Under the pieces are notes generated by a model that worked only from the letters and a program-made list of their open reading frames with translations, made no database searches and was not told the DNA's origin. Positions 26,909-35,520 of a stretch of 58,506 nucleotides of DNA are shown here, piece by piece. The stretch spans positions 1 through 58,506 of the forward strand of contig CAYQZD010000008.1 in assembly GCA_964421875.1 (NCBI GenBank), in the 5' to 3' direction. Source of the stretch: CAYQZD01 sp964421875 (GTDB lineage: Bacteria > Electryoneota > Tariuqbacteria > Tariuqbacterales > Tariuqbacteraceae). Within the stretch, counting starts at the first letter, position 1. Each line of letters opens with the position of its first letter. A program made the position numbers and the translations under genes.

Positions 26909-28969
26909 TCACTTAATTAATAGCAGCTTCTTGGTCATATCTGCACCCTGAGTGGTGAGGCGCGCGAAATACACCCCGCTCGCCACTTTAGACGCGTCCC
27001 ATACCGCCTGATGCGTTCCAGCGGGATAACAGCCTTCGCTAAGTGCAGCGACTTCCCGCCCGGCGATGTCGTAAACCGCCAATTGGACATACCCTTCCCG
27101 CGGTAGAGTGAAGGTAATTTCAGCGCGGCAGTTGAAGGGATTAGGCTGGACGCCGGATATAGCGTATTCCCCGGGGATTTCATCATTAGTGTTATACGCT
27201 ACACCGACTCCACCCCAGGTTACGCTGGCGGGAGCGGAGAAACGGGATTCTCCAATGGAGTAATAAGCGGTCACATTGTAAGCATAGGTTCCGGCTTGGG
27301 GAAGGTGGTCGGTGTGGAAGGTATCGAGAACGGCGGCGACCATAGCGCTGTCCCGAAATACTTTATACAGGCGGAAATCGTTCCTGAGTGTGCTGAACTC
27401 CCAATCAAGATGGACCGCCCCATTCTGAGGATTAAGGTCGGCGGTAAGATTAACCGGCGGGGCGAAATAGAGGCTGTATTCCAAGGTAACCGGACCCGCC
27501 GGAGCCGACTGTCCTTCGTCGTAGCAGGCGGTTACGGCGTAGGTGTAGGTTCCCCCGGTGATGAGGGAATCGCTGTAGCAGGTATCAGAGGTGCTGCCGA
27601 AGAAATGGCCGTCGCGGTAAACGAAGAAATCCCGGAAGGGTTCGGTGCTACCGGAGAGTGTCCAAGAAAGGGTAACTTCACCAGTGACCGAATCCAGGAC
27701 GGCTTCAAGATTGGCGGGCGGCGCGGGATGGGCGGTGGGATTCAATGTTAGCAGCGCCTGCGCCCAGGAACTGTCGTCCGGAATGGGAACCGGGAGGTCG
27801 AAGGAGACTGCGGTGGCTTGCGTGTTCAAGTATTCGACCGAGATAAACGAAATATCACCGACGAGACCGTTGGAGTGCTGGGCGTCCAGGACCTTGACGT
27901 ATAGATTATTAATCCCGCCGAGATTCAGGTTAGCGACGCCGTCGGTGAGGTCGAGAATGATATCGGTTTCAGGGAAGGGCCAGGGAGTGAAATGCCGCCA
28001 GTTCCAGTCGAAAAAGTTTTTCTCCCATTGGGGCGAGGCGGGATTCCCGATACCGAATGCGTATCTGACTGCATAGCGATCATCGTGGGTTATGTGAAAT
28101 TGTGTGATGAATGAAGGGGCGTATCCGATTCTATCCTGAGCGTAATAGGCTTTGCCCTGGCTGAGGACGCTGTCCAGCACCGCCTGGTAGGACATATAGA
28201 AATAGCCGCTTTGCCCCCATCCGGCGCCCCAGGAGTTTACCAGCTTAAAGGCGCCCAAGCCGTCTGCGGTCTGGCGGTTATCGTCGAAACCGCAGAGGGT
28301 GACGGCGTGTCCGCCGCGGTTTTCTCCGTAAACCTGGCTGAGGCAGTAGGTATAATCGAAGTCTCGGATATTGTCGAAATTGGAATAAACCTGAATGCCT
28401 AAGATGGCAACGCGCCCGTTCATAAGGTGGTTTTTCAGGTCGTTCAGTCCCACTTGAAAAAGCTCAAGATAGTAGTATTCTTCACAGCGGAAGGGTATGC
28501 CGTTGAAAAAATCTTCTTCGTCCGGCATCGCGGTAAAGTTGTTCTGATTGTAGGGCATATCATCCATCGTGGCGCAGCCCATATCCAGCAGCAGCCTGGC
28601 GGCGTCGGTGAACCAGGAGCCTCCGTCTCTTCCCCGGTTAATCAGGTTATACATAAAGGCGGGGCTGAACTGGTGCGAGGGAATTGTAACATCCCATCCG
28701 CGCTCCTCCCATTCCTCATAGGTCTTATAGTAATAAGCTGCAGCCCAGGCTACGCAGGAACCCTGAGAACCCTGGTTACCCACCGGGGGCAGGTGGGCGG
28801 AGTTGTCGCAGGAATCCTCGGCGGGATTGAGCAGCGGGATAACCGGCGAGGGCTGCATCCAATCGGGCATTTCACTCTCGTAGAGCATCCCTGTGGGATG
28901 CAATTGCGCGAAAATAGTGGCGGTCAGGCTAAGAATCAGGAAAAATGCGGTCGTGGTTTTAATTCTCAT
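26909..28969 (-). CDS. Secreted papain-like (C1) cysteine protease with FN3 and T9SS sorting domains
   Basis: 686 residues. Signal peptide about 1-22 (ends IFAQ). The prosegment is very short. The catalytic domain carries Q66 and the nucleophile C72 in VGNQGSQGSCVAWAA, H221 in RGGHAVTLCGF and N245 in LVNSWGAGWG, so all active-site residues are present. Two fibronectin type III-like domains follow (about 415-500 and 505-590, each with PPxNL and YxVTAxY), then a sorting domain (VQPNPFNCR to KLLLIK). It lacks the pre-sorting module and the hinge heptads. Likely an extracellular protease. A 50-base stretch of its sorting-domain DNA (26967-27016) is identical to two other cargo genes. Confidence 0.94.
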   Translation of the reverse strand: MRIKTTTAFFLILSLTATIFAQLHPTGMLYESEMPDWMQPSPVIPLLNPAEDSCDNSAHLPPVGNQGSQGSCVAWAAAYYYKTYEEWEERGWDVTIPSHQFSPAFMYNLINRGRDGGSWFTDAARLLLDMGCATMDDMPYNQNNFTAMPDEEDFFNGIPFRCEEYYYLELFQVGLNDLKNHLMNGRVAILGIQVYSNFDNIRDFDYTYCLSQVYGENRGGHAVTLCGFDDNRQTADGLGAFKLVNSWGAGWGQSGYFYMSYQAVLDSVLSQGKAYYAQDRIGYAPSFITQFHITHDDRYAVRYAFGIGNPASPQWEKNFFDWNWRHFTPWPFPETDIILDLTDGVANLNLGGINNLYVKVLDAQHSNGLVGDISFISVEYLNTQATAVSFDLPVPIPDDSSWAQALLTLNPTAHPAPPANLEAVLDSVTGEVTLSWTLSGSTEPFRDFFVYRDGHFFGSTSDTCYSDSLITGGTYTYAVTACYDEGQSAPAGPVTLEYSLYFAPPVNLTADLNPQNGAVHLDWEFSTLRNDFRLYKVFRDSAMVAAVLDTFHTDHLPQAGTYAYNVTAYYSIGESRFSAPASVTWGGVGVAYNTNDEIPGEYAISGVQPNPFNCRAEITFTLPREGYVQLAVYDIAGREVAALSEGCYPAGTHQAVWDASKVASGVYFARLTTQGADMTKKLLLIK

Positions 28970-29167
28970 AGTAAACTCATATTCAAGTGCGCTTATTGGT
29001 TAGGCGGGGATATACTTATAGTAAGGATAAGGAAAAATTGTATGAAAATCAAATATCGGACGAGATTTGATGATGTAGAGAAGAGTCATTATCAGTTGGA
29101 GCTTATATTCATAACGGATTAAACGGATTACATATATTTCAGAATAGTTAGGTTTTTTAGGATATCA

Positions 29168-32100
29168 TCACTTTAAAAGCAGCAACTTACACGTTTGCAT
29201 GAAATCCCCCGCATCCAGCCTGGCGAAATACACCCCGCTCGCCACTTTAGACGCGTCCCATACCGCCTGATGCGTCCCGGCGGGATACCAGCCCGCCGCT
29301 AACCGAGCCACTTCTCTACCTTGGATGTCGTAAACCGCTAGTTTAACCTCCGCCAAACGAGGAATGTCGAACCTTAGCGCTGCGCGGGAATTGAAGGGAT
29401 TGGGGTAAACGCCGTAAAGGGCGAAATTCGAGGGAACCTTTCCCTCCGAATAACCGCAGTTGATCGCAGTGTTGACATTCGGCGCTTCCGGAGTTGGGTC
29501 CATCAAACACCAGTTATCCCCGCCGTCGGGATAACGTCCGAAAGATATGTCTTCCTCCTGCGGGCCGAAATTCAAAGTATCTATCGGTGTAGATGCGTCC
29601 CGGTCAAATAAACCTATCGATTCGCCGTCTCCGTCAAGTCTGAAATTGGTGTGAAGAATACCCTCGAAAAGTTCATCGTCGCACCAAATTAACAAGAAAC
29701 CGCCAGGAGCCAAAGTCGTATCCGGAAAAACCCAGCGCGTAGGTATAGTGAAGTCGTCTGTCAGGTAGAGCCCTCCCAAAGGAATGGAATCCCCTCCGGG
29801 ATTGTAGATCTCCACCCAATCGTCGTAATCCCCGGCGGAATCCCGGTTCACGCTGTTATTTAGAGCAAGAAATTCGTTAATGCGCAGTCCCGAAGGATCC
29901 GGCGGTGGATTGTTGGTGGAGCCCGGAGATGGGGGTATGTTCCCATTCCAATCTCCCCTCCCGTCAATCGACCGCGCCCACACCCGGTCAGCGTTCAGCG
30001 CCGGAAATGTCACCGAATCCGATAGAGAACCGTTGCGGCTTTCGAGGTAAAGCGCGCCTCCGCTGTTGGGCAAGGCAAACGGCGCGTGAAGCGCCCCCTC
30101 GCCCGGTTCCCCGTCCAACCATAGTATCAAATAACCATAGTCGTCGATGACCGCTTCGGAAGGCAGCGTCCAGGATTGCGAATCCCACCTAAGCGTGAAA
30201 CCCTCCAAATCGAGTTCCACTGGGGCAAAATTATAAATCTCCAGCCAGGCGTCGTAATCCCCGGCATTATCGGGAAAAGTAGTGTGGTTATTGGTCTGAA
30301 TCTCATTCAGTCTGAAATATGGAGTTAAATCAGGGTTAGTTATATAAGAGGGGATTTCGCTCAGTAGAAAAGGTATTCTTTGATTCGTAAAATTGTGGAG
30401 AGAATCTATCCTGGTGCAAAAAAGCGTGGAATCTTCCAATCCGAGCTTCTTAACATCCCTGACCGCATCGAAAGTAATCGCTTGATGCAGCGAATCTAAT
30501 CTATAATTCATAGACTGCACTGAGAAGTCTGTATTCAGAAGCCTTTCCATTTTCTTACAGTACGCGTAGCGGAAAAGTGTATCCGCTAACACCTTGGTCA
30601 TCAAGTTATTCCAGCGAATACCCCAAATCGGATTCTGCGGCGTCCCCCAATCCAAAGGAGCAAAAGTAAAATAAAAAGTCTCATTGTGGTCTCGGGAAAT
30701 AAAATACCATTTATGGTCAGTAGGATCGATATACATGTAAAAATTGTGTGTAGGCCAATCCGGGTCAGCGGTAATTATTATTACTGAATACATATCGATA
30801 TAATCGTCAACAGCAAACTTCGAACCCGCCTGAAGATGGAAATTCTCCGGGGTGGAATAATTGATCCATTGAATGAACTCGATTAGGTCGTCCCATGAAG
30901 CCTCCGGATTGTTAACTCGGGGATATAAAAGCTGATATTGTTCTAATGAATCAAGAGGACTCAATCCATAATTCTCTTCGTAAATTACTTTATATAAATT
31001 TCCGGCTGGAGAGAGTCGGTTTCTTACTAAAAAATGTTCGTCCACCTGTTCACAATCTACATACAATCCGATATACTCGCCGTTTCTTTCAAGATAAACA
31101 TATTGACTCAGAGGATTTAAAAGACCAACTAAATCATAGGACTGACAACTAAAAAGATTATTTACCATAGAGGCGTCTTTGCCTTCTGCTTGAAGATTGA
31201 ATCTGTCCCGCTGATTATGCAACTCTTCCGGCGCTAGTTTTAATTTGTAGCTCTTTTTATTTAACCTTCTTGAAGTGTCGCCGCGATAGCGCACTCCTCC
31301 TCCGGGATAATAAACCGATTCAAGCGTAAGGTCAGCATCTTGATACTCCTCTGACCAGATGTCGATATTAAGGTTGTATAAATCCTCATCGCTAATGTCG
31401 AAGTTATATCGGGGAAAACTGGTGTGTGTATTGGAGTAAGGCGCAGCTGATATTAAGGATGTTGCGGCAGAAACGTTGCCCCATAAATCCACCGCCCTTA
31501 ATGCATATTCATGTTCCACCCCGGGACTAAGTCCCCGATCGATGTAACCGGAGGTCAGATAATTTTCAGGCAGCACTTGTTCCCAAGGCTGTCCGGGAGA
31601 ACGGCGGTACAGCTTATAGCTCTCGAGATCCGGCGATGTATCGTAATCCCAATTTAGAATATTCATCTCGTAACCGGCTAGTATGGTTAGACCTGTAGGC
31701 TGCAAGGGCGGAACGGTATCCTGTTCAAGACTCCTGATTGAAATTGCCGAAAGCTGCGCTTCGGAAATACCGGGTTCTAATTCCACTTCCAACGCCCCGT
31801 CATCGCAATTTACCAATTCCCTGTGGAATAAGGCGCAATCACGATTGTCGGTTGACTCGTGAATATCAATCACCGCTAAAGTCTCACCTTCGGCGATTAC
31901 CGGAAACTCTCGGAAATCTCTCCAATGATATACCTTTTCGGCAAAATATAAGGTAACAGCATATTGACCAGCAGGCACATCGAATCTATAACCGAAATCC
32001 CCCTCCCGCCATACGAAAAACAGAGTGTCGAGCCCTTCACTATGATCTATTTTTCGATTAGGCGCCAGCACCCGGGAAGAATTATCCACTAAACCAAAAC

Positions 32101-32266
32101 GTGTATGCGGAGAATACGGAAGGTCTGGGTAAAATATATTGCCGCCCGGAGTGGTATACATTCTGTCAGAACCGCAGTTTATCCCATAAAAGACTGGCTG
32201 AGCCGTAGAAACAATTGGTAGGGAAAGGAACAAAACCCAAAATGATATTATTGACTTGTTTTTCAT
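29168..32266 (-). CDS. Secreted malectin-CotH-lamin tail protein with T9SS sorting domain (copy 1)
   Basis: 1032 residues from the ATG at 32264-32266 (signal peptide NKSIISFWVLFLSLPIVSTAQ region; AAAGGAA upstream). Order of domains: malectin-like carbohydrate-binding domain (about 22-175, YGINCGSDRMY...VTLYFAEK), FN3-like (about 180-270), CotH kinase-like domain (about 280-640, with VRYRGDTSRRLNKKSYKLKL and RDHNETF), two lamin-tail domains (about 660-760 and 790-890) and the sorting domain (YPNPFNSR to KLLLLK). CotH enzymes are secreted atypical protein kinases. In this copy the second Asp of the DxD-type motif is Asn (codon 30683-30685), unlike its neighbour, so kinase activity may be reduced. 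Tandem duplicate of the 32381-35494 gene. Confidence 0.93.
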   Translation of the reverse strand: MKNKSIISFWVLFLSLPIVSTAQPVFYGINCGSDRMYTTPGGNIFYPDLPYSPHTRFGLVDNSSRVLAPNRKIDHSEGLDTLFFVWREGDFGYRFDVPAGQYAVTLYFAEKVYHWRDFREFPVIAEGETLAVIDIHESTDNRDCALFHRELVNCDDGALEVELEPGISEAQLSAISIRSLEQDTVPPLQPTGLTILAGYEMNILNWDYDTSPDLESYKLYRRSPGQPWEQVLPENYLTSGYIDRGLSPGVEHEYALRAVDLWGNVSAATSLISAAPYSNTHTSFPRYNFDISDEDLYNLNIDIWSEEYQDADLTLESVYYPGGGVRYRGDTSRRLNKKSYKLKLAPEELHNQRDRFNLQAEGKDASMVNNLFSCQSYDLVGLLNPLSQYVYLERNGEYIGLYVDCEQVDEHFLVRNRLSPAGNLYKVIYEENYGLSPLDSLEQYQLLYPRVNNPEASWDDLIEFIQWINYSTPENFHLQAGSKFAVDDYIDMYSVIIITADPDWPTHNFYMYIDPTDHKWYFISRDHNETFYFTFAPLDWGTPQNPIWGIRWNNLMTKVLADTLFRYAYCKKMERLLNTDFSVQSMNYRLDSLHQAITFDAVRDVKKLGLEDSTLFCTRIDSLHNFTNQRIPFLLSEIPSYITNPDLTPYFRLNEIQTNNHTTFPDNAGDYDAWLEIYNFAPVELDLEGFTLRWDSQSWTLPSEAVIDDYGYLILWLDGEPGEGALHAPFALPNSGGALYLESRNGSLSDSVTFPALNADRVWARSIDGRGDWNGNIPPSPGSTNNPPPDPSGLRINEFLALNNSVNRDSAGDYDDWVEIYNPGGDSIPLGGLYLTDDFTIPTRWVFPDTTLAPGGFLLIWCDDELFEGILHTNFRLDGDGESIGLFDRDASTPIDTLNFGPQEEDISFGRYPDGGDNWCLMDPTPEAPNVNTAINCGYSEGKVPSNFALYGVYPNPFNSRAALRFDIPRLAEVKLAVYDIQGREVARLAAGWYPAGTHQAVWDASKVASGVYFARLDAGDFMQTCKLLLLK

Positions 32267-32380
32267 ATTATTTCCTTTAACGCAGGTAATGATATGGATA
32301 CTAATAAAGAAGTCTGAAATAATCAATATAAGGATATTTACGGATTTATATCACGTTTTCTTATTGTTTGAATTAATGTA

Positions 32381-35300
32381 TCACTTTAAGAGCAATAGTT
32401 TCTGCGTATGCACATAATCCCCCGCCTCCAGCCTGGCGAAATACACCCCGCTCGCCGCCTTCGATGCGTCCCAAACCGCCTGATGCGTCCCGACGGAGTA
32501 ATATCCCTTCGCTAACACTGCCACTTCCCGCCCGAGGATGTCATAAATCGCCAGTTTAACCTCCGCCAAACGCGGAATATCGAACCTGATAAATACGAGG
32601 GAATTGAAGGGATTAGGGTAAATCCGGTAGAGAGCGAAACTCGAAGGAACCTCTCCTTCAGATTCCCCGCTTTCGACTGCGCTGTTGACATTCGGCGCTT
32701 CCGGAGTTGGGTCCATCAAACGCCAGTTATCCCCGCCGTCGGGATAACGCCCGAAAGATATATCTTCCTCCTGTGGGCCGAAAGTCAATGTGTCTATCGG
32801 TGTAGATGCGTCCCGGTCGAATAAACCTATCGATTCGCCGTCTCCGTCAAGCCTGAAATTGGTGTGCAATCGCCCTTCGAAAATTTCATCGTCGCACCAA
32901 ATTAACAAAAAACCGCCCGGAACCAAAGTCGTCTCCGGAAAAACCCAGCACGTCGGAATGGTGAAATCATCCGTCAGGTAGAGACCGCCCAAGGGAATGG
33001 AATCTTCACCGGGATTGTAGATTTCCACCCAATCGTCGTAATCCCCTGCGGAATCCCGGTTCACGCTGTTGTTCAGAGCCAGAAATTCGTTGATTCTCAG
33101 CCCTGAAGGATCCGGCGGCGGATTGTTGGTAGAGCCCGGAGAAGGTGTTAAATTCCCGTTCCAATCCCCCCTCCCGTCTATCGACCGCGCCCAAACCCGG
33201 TCAGCGTCCATTATCGGAAATGCCACCGAATCCGACAGAGACCCGGTGCGGCTATCAAGTTGGAGGCTACCACCTATATTCGACACCAAAAATGGTGAAT
33301 GGAGCTCTCCCTCTTCCGGCTCACCGTCCAACCATAGTATCAAATAACCATAGTCGTCGATGACCGCTTGGCAAGGCAGCGTCCAGGATTGCGCGCCGTA
33401 TCTCAGTGTAAAACCCTCCAGGTCTAGTTCCACCGGGGCTAAATTATAAATCTCCAGCCAGGGGTCGTAGTCTCCCTCAATGTCCGGGATAGTGGCGCGG
33501 TTATTCGTCTGAATTTCATTGAACCTGAAGTAGGGCGTTAAATCCGGATTGGTGATATAGGCGGGGATTTCGGATAGAAGATAAGAAATCCTGACACCGG
33601 CGAAGGATTCCATATAATTTCTCTTGTTTAAGAAGTCATTCGGTCGCTCATAACCGAATTTATTGACATCTCTAAGGACATCGACATAAATATGATCATA
33701 GAGTGAATCAACCTTGGCGCGGAAAAATTCCTCCGTGAAAACATTATTGATAAACCGAAACAGTTTTTTACAATACACATATCTGAACAGCTCATCATCA
33801 AGAACCTTGGTCAGAAGCATATTCCAGGAGTCAAGTATCTGAGTAGGGCTTTGTATTGTCCCCTGATTTATCGTACTGGAGGGATTTAGAAACGCAGCGT
33901 CGTGGTCCCAGGAGAAAAAATACCATCTTCCATCAACGGGATTTGCGTACGCGAAGTAATTAGCCCTGGTAAAATCGAATTCGGAGATTACAACCAGCAC
34001 CACATACATATCGAGGTACTCGTCGATAGCAAAATACTCACCAGCCAGATTATGAAATTCAGCGCTCGATGACCTATTGACCCAGACGATGAATTCCACT
34101 ATATCCTCCCACCCCGTGGAATCGTTGTTGACTTTGGGGTAAAGTTGTCTGTAGGCGTTCGCTCCACCCAGCGTGGTGAAATTGGCACAGCATTCATATA
34201 GATTACCCGCTGTCGATAATCTCCTTGCTCTAAGGAAATCATTGTCTATCTCCTCGATATGCAAATAAACTCCTTGGTAATCATCGTTGAGCGACAAGTT
34301 AACATAGTAATTCCGGGGGCAAAAACATCCGTTGCAAGTAAACAATAAATACGATAGGTATTCTTTCATTAGGGAAGGGTCGCGTTTTTCAGATTTAAAC
34401 GATAGTTTATTCAGTCCGTCGTAAGTCATTTCCTCCGGGAGTTTCACCTTATAGCTTTTTTTCGCCCAGGATCTGGTGTAATTTCCCCGATACCGAACCT
34501 GGGAATTACTGAAATATTCGCCCTCTATGGTAAAATCAACCTCCACATATTCATTGGAATACACATTAGTATTCAATCGTATTAAGTTAGAATCGCTTAT
34601 ATCCAGATTGACCCGGATTAGATTACTCGATTCCAATGGTTCCGGAACCGCCGATTCAATTGAAGAATAATCGGAAACATTGCCCCACAGGTCTTCTGCA
34701 GTTATTTTATATTCGTATTCATTGCCTGTGACAACATCCCGGTCTAAATAACTTGAAATAGGATAAGCGGAAGCCGTCAATGTCTGCCAATTACCGCCCG
34801 GAACATTCCGGCGGTCCACCCTGTATCCGACAAAATCACCATCGGTAGTCCAATTCCAAAACAGAATATTCATTTTATAACCGCCGAAAGCGACCAACCG
34901 TTGAGGCGCAGCGGGAGGATTTGAATCAGGGAAAATCTGCCGGACCGATACCGCGCTAAGAGTGCCTCCGGCAATCCCCGGTAGGAAATCGATATTCATT
35001 TGTCCATCGCCGCAGGCGGCTAAAAATCGCAGGGGATAGGCATAAGACAATCCTACATGTGAATATATATCCAAATCCCTTATGATGGTATCACCCTCAA
35101 CCGCCACTGAAAAAGTCCTGAATCCCCTCCAATGATAGGTTTGTTCCGCGAAAAAAAGAGTCAGCGCGTATTGTCCGTTGGGAAGGTCGAACAAATAGGA
35201 AAAACTACCCTCGCGTTGATTCTTGTAAAGTGCGCCCATCCCATCCACACCGCCGTTAATTCCCATAGTATTTGTAGCCATAGCTTCACCACCTATGAAT

Positions 35301-35494
35301 CCATAACCCGATAACAGCGAATATCCAGTGTCCGTTTCGTAGATGTCGCCGGTAGGAGAAGTGTAAATTCGATGTTGACCGCAGTTGATGGCTCTGAAAT
35401 ATTGCGCAGCCGCAGGAGTGACCGCTAAGAACAAGCAAAGAATATTTACCATCAGTAGGAATGGTCGGCAAACTATGTTGTTTAGTGTTGTCAC
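32381..35494 (-). CDS. Secreted malectin-CotH-lamin tail protein with T9SS sorting domain (copy 2)
   Basis: 1037 residues from a GTG at 35492-35494; an ATG at 35450-35452 (MVNILCLFL) is also possible, and neither has a clear ribosome site. Signal peptide ends AAAQ. Domain order is the same as copy 1: malectin-like (YFRAINCGQHRIY), FN3-like, CotH (VRYRGNYTRSWAKKSYKVKL, then WYFFSWDHDAAF with both acidic residues kept), two lamin-tail domains, sorting domain (YPNPFNSL to KLLLLK). The lamin-tail and sorting regions are almost identical to copy 1, while the N-terminal two-thirds have diverged strongly. It may phosphorylate extracellular proteins. Malectin suggests binding to sugars; both are family-based inferences. 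Confidence 0.93.
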   Translation of the reverse strand: MTTLNNIVCRPFLLMVNILCLFLAVTPAAAQYFRAINCGQHRIYTSPTGDIYETDTGYSLLSGYGFIGGEAMATNTMGINGGVDGMGALYKNQREGSFSYLFDLPNGQYALTLFFAEQTYHWRGFRTFSVAVEGDTIIRDLDIYSHVGLSYAYPLRFLAACGDGQMNIDFLPGIAGGTLSAVSVRQIFPDSNPPAAPQRLVAFGGYKMNILFWNWTTDGDFVGYRVDRRNVPGGNWQTLTASAYPISSYLDRDVVTGNEYEYKITAEDLWGNVSDYSSIESAVPEPLESSNLIRVNLDISDSNLIRLNTNVYSNEYVEVDFTIEGEYFSNSQVRYRGNYTRSWAKKSYKVKLPEEMTYDGLNKLSFKSEKRDPSLMKEYLSYLLFTCNGCFCPRNYYVNLSLNDDYQGVYLHIEEIDNDFLRARRLSTAGNLYECCANFTTLGGANAYRQLYPKVNNDSTGWEDIVEFIVWVNRSSSAEFHNLAGEYFAIDEYLDMYVVLVVISEFDFTRANYFAYANPVDGRWYFFSWDHDAAFLNPSSTINQGTIQSPTQILDSWNMLLTKVLDDELFRYVYCKKLFRFINNVFTEEFFRAKVDSLYDHIYVDVLRDVNKFGYERPNDFLNKRNYMESFAGVRISYLLSEIPAYITNPDLTPYFRFNEIQTNNRATIPDIEGDYDPWLEIYNLAPVELDLEGFTLRYGAQSWTLPCQAVIDDYGYLILWLDGEPEEGELHSPFLVSNIGGSLQLDSRTGSLSDSVAFPIMDADRVWARSIDGRGDWNGNLTPSPGSTNNPPPDPSGLRINEFLALNNSVNRDSAGDYDDWVEIYNPGEDSIPLGGLYLTDDFTIPTCWVFPETTLVPGGFLLIWCDDEIFEGRLHTNFRLDGDGESIGLFDRDASTPIDTLTFGPQEEDISFGRYPDGGDNWRLMDPTPEAPNVNSAVESGESEGEVPSSFALYRIYPNPFNSLVFIRFDIPRLAEVKLAIYDILGREVAVLAKGYYSVGTHQAVWDASKAASGVYFARLEAGDYVHTQKLLLLK

Positions 35495-35520
35495 TTTGCA
35501 AATAAGTTATTAATTGATAA

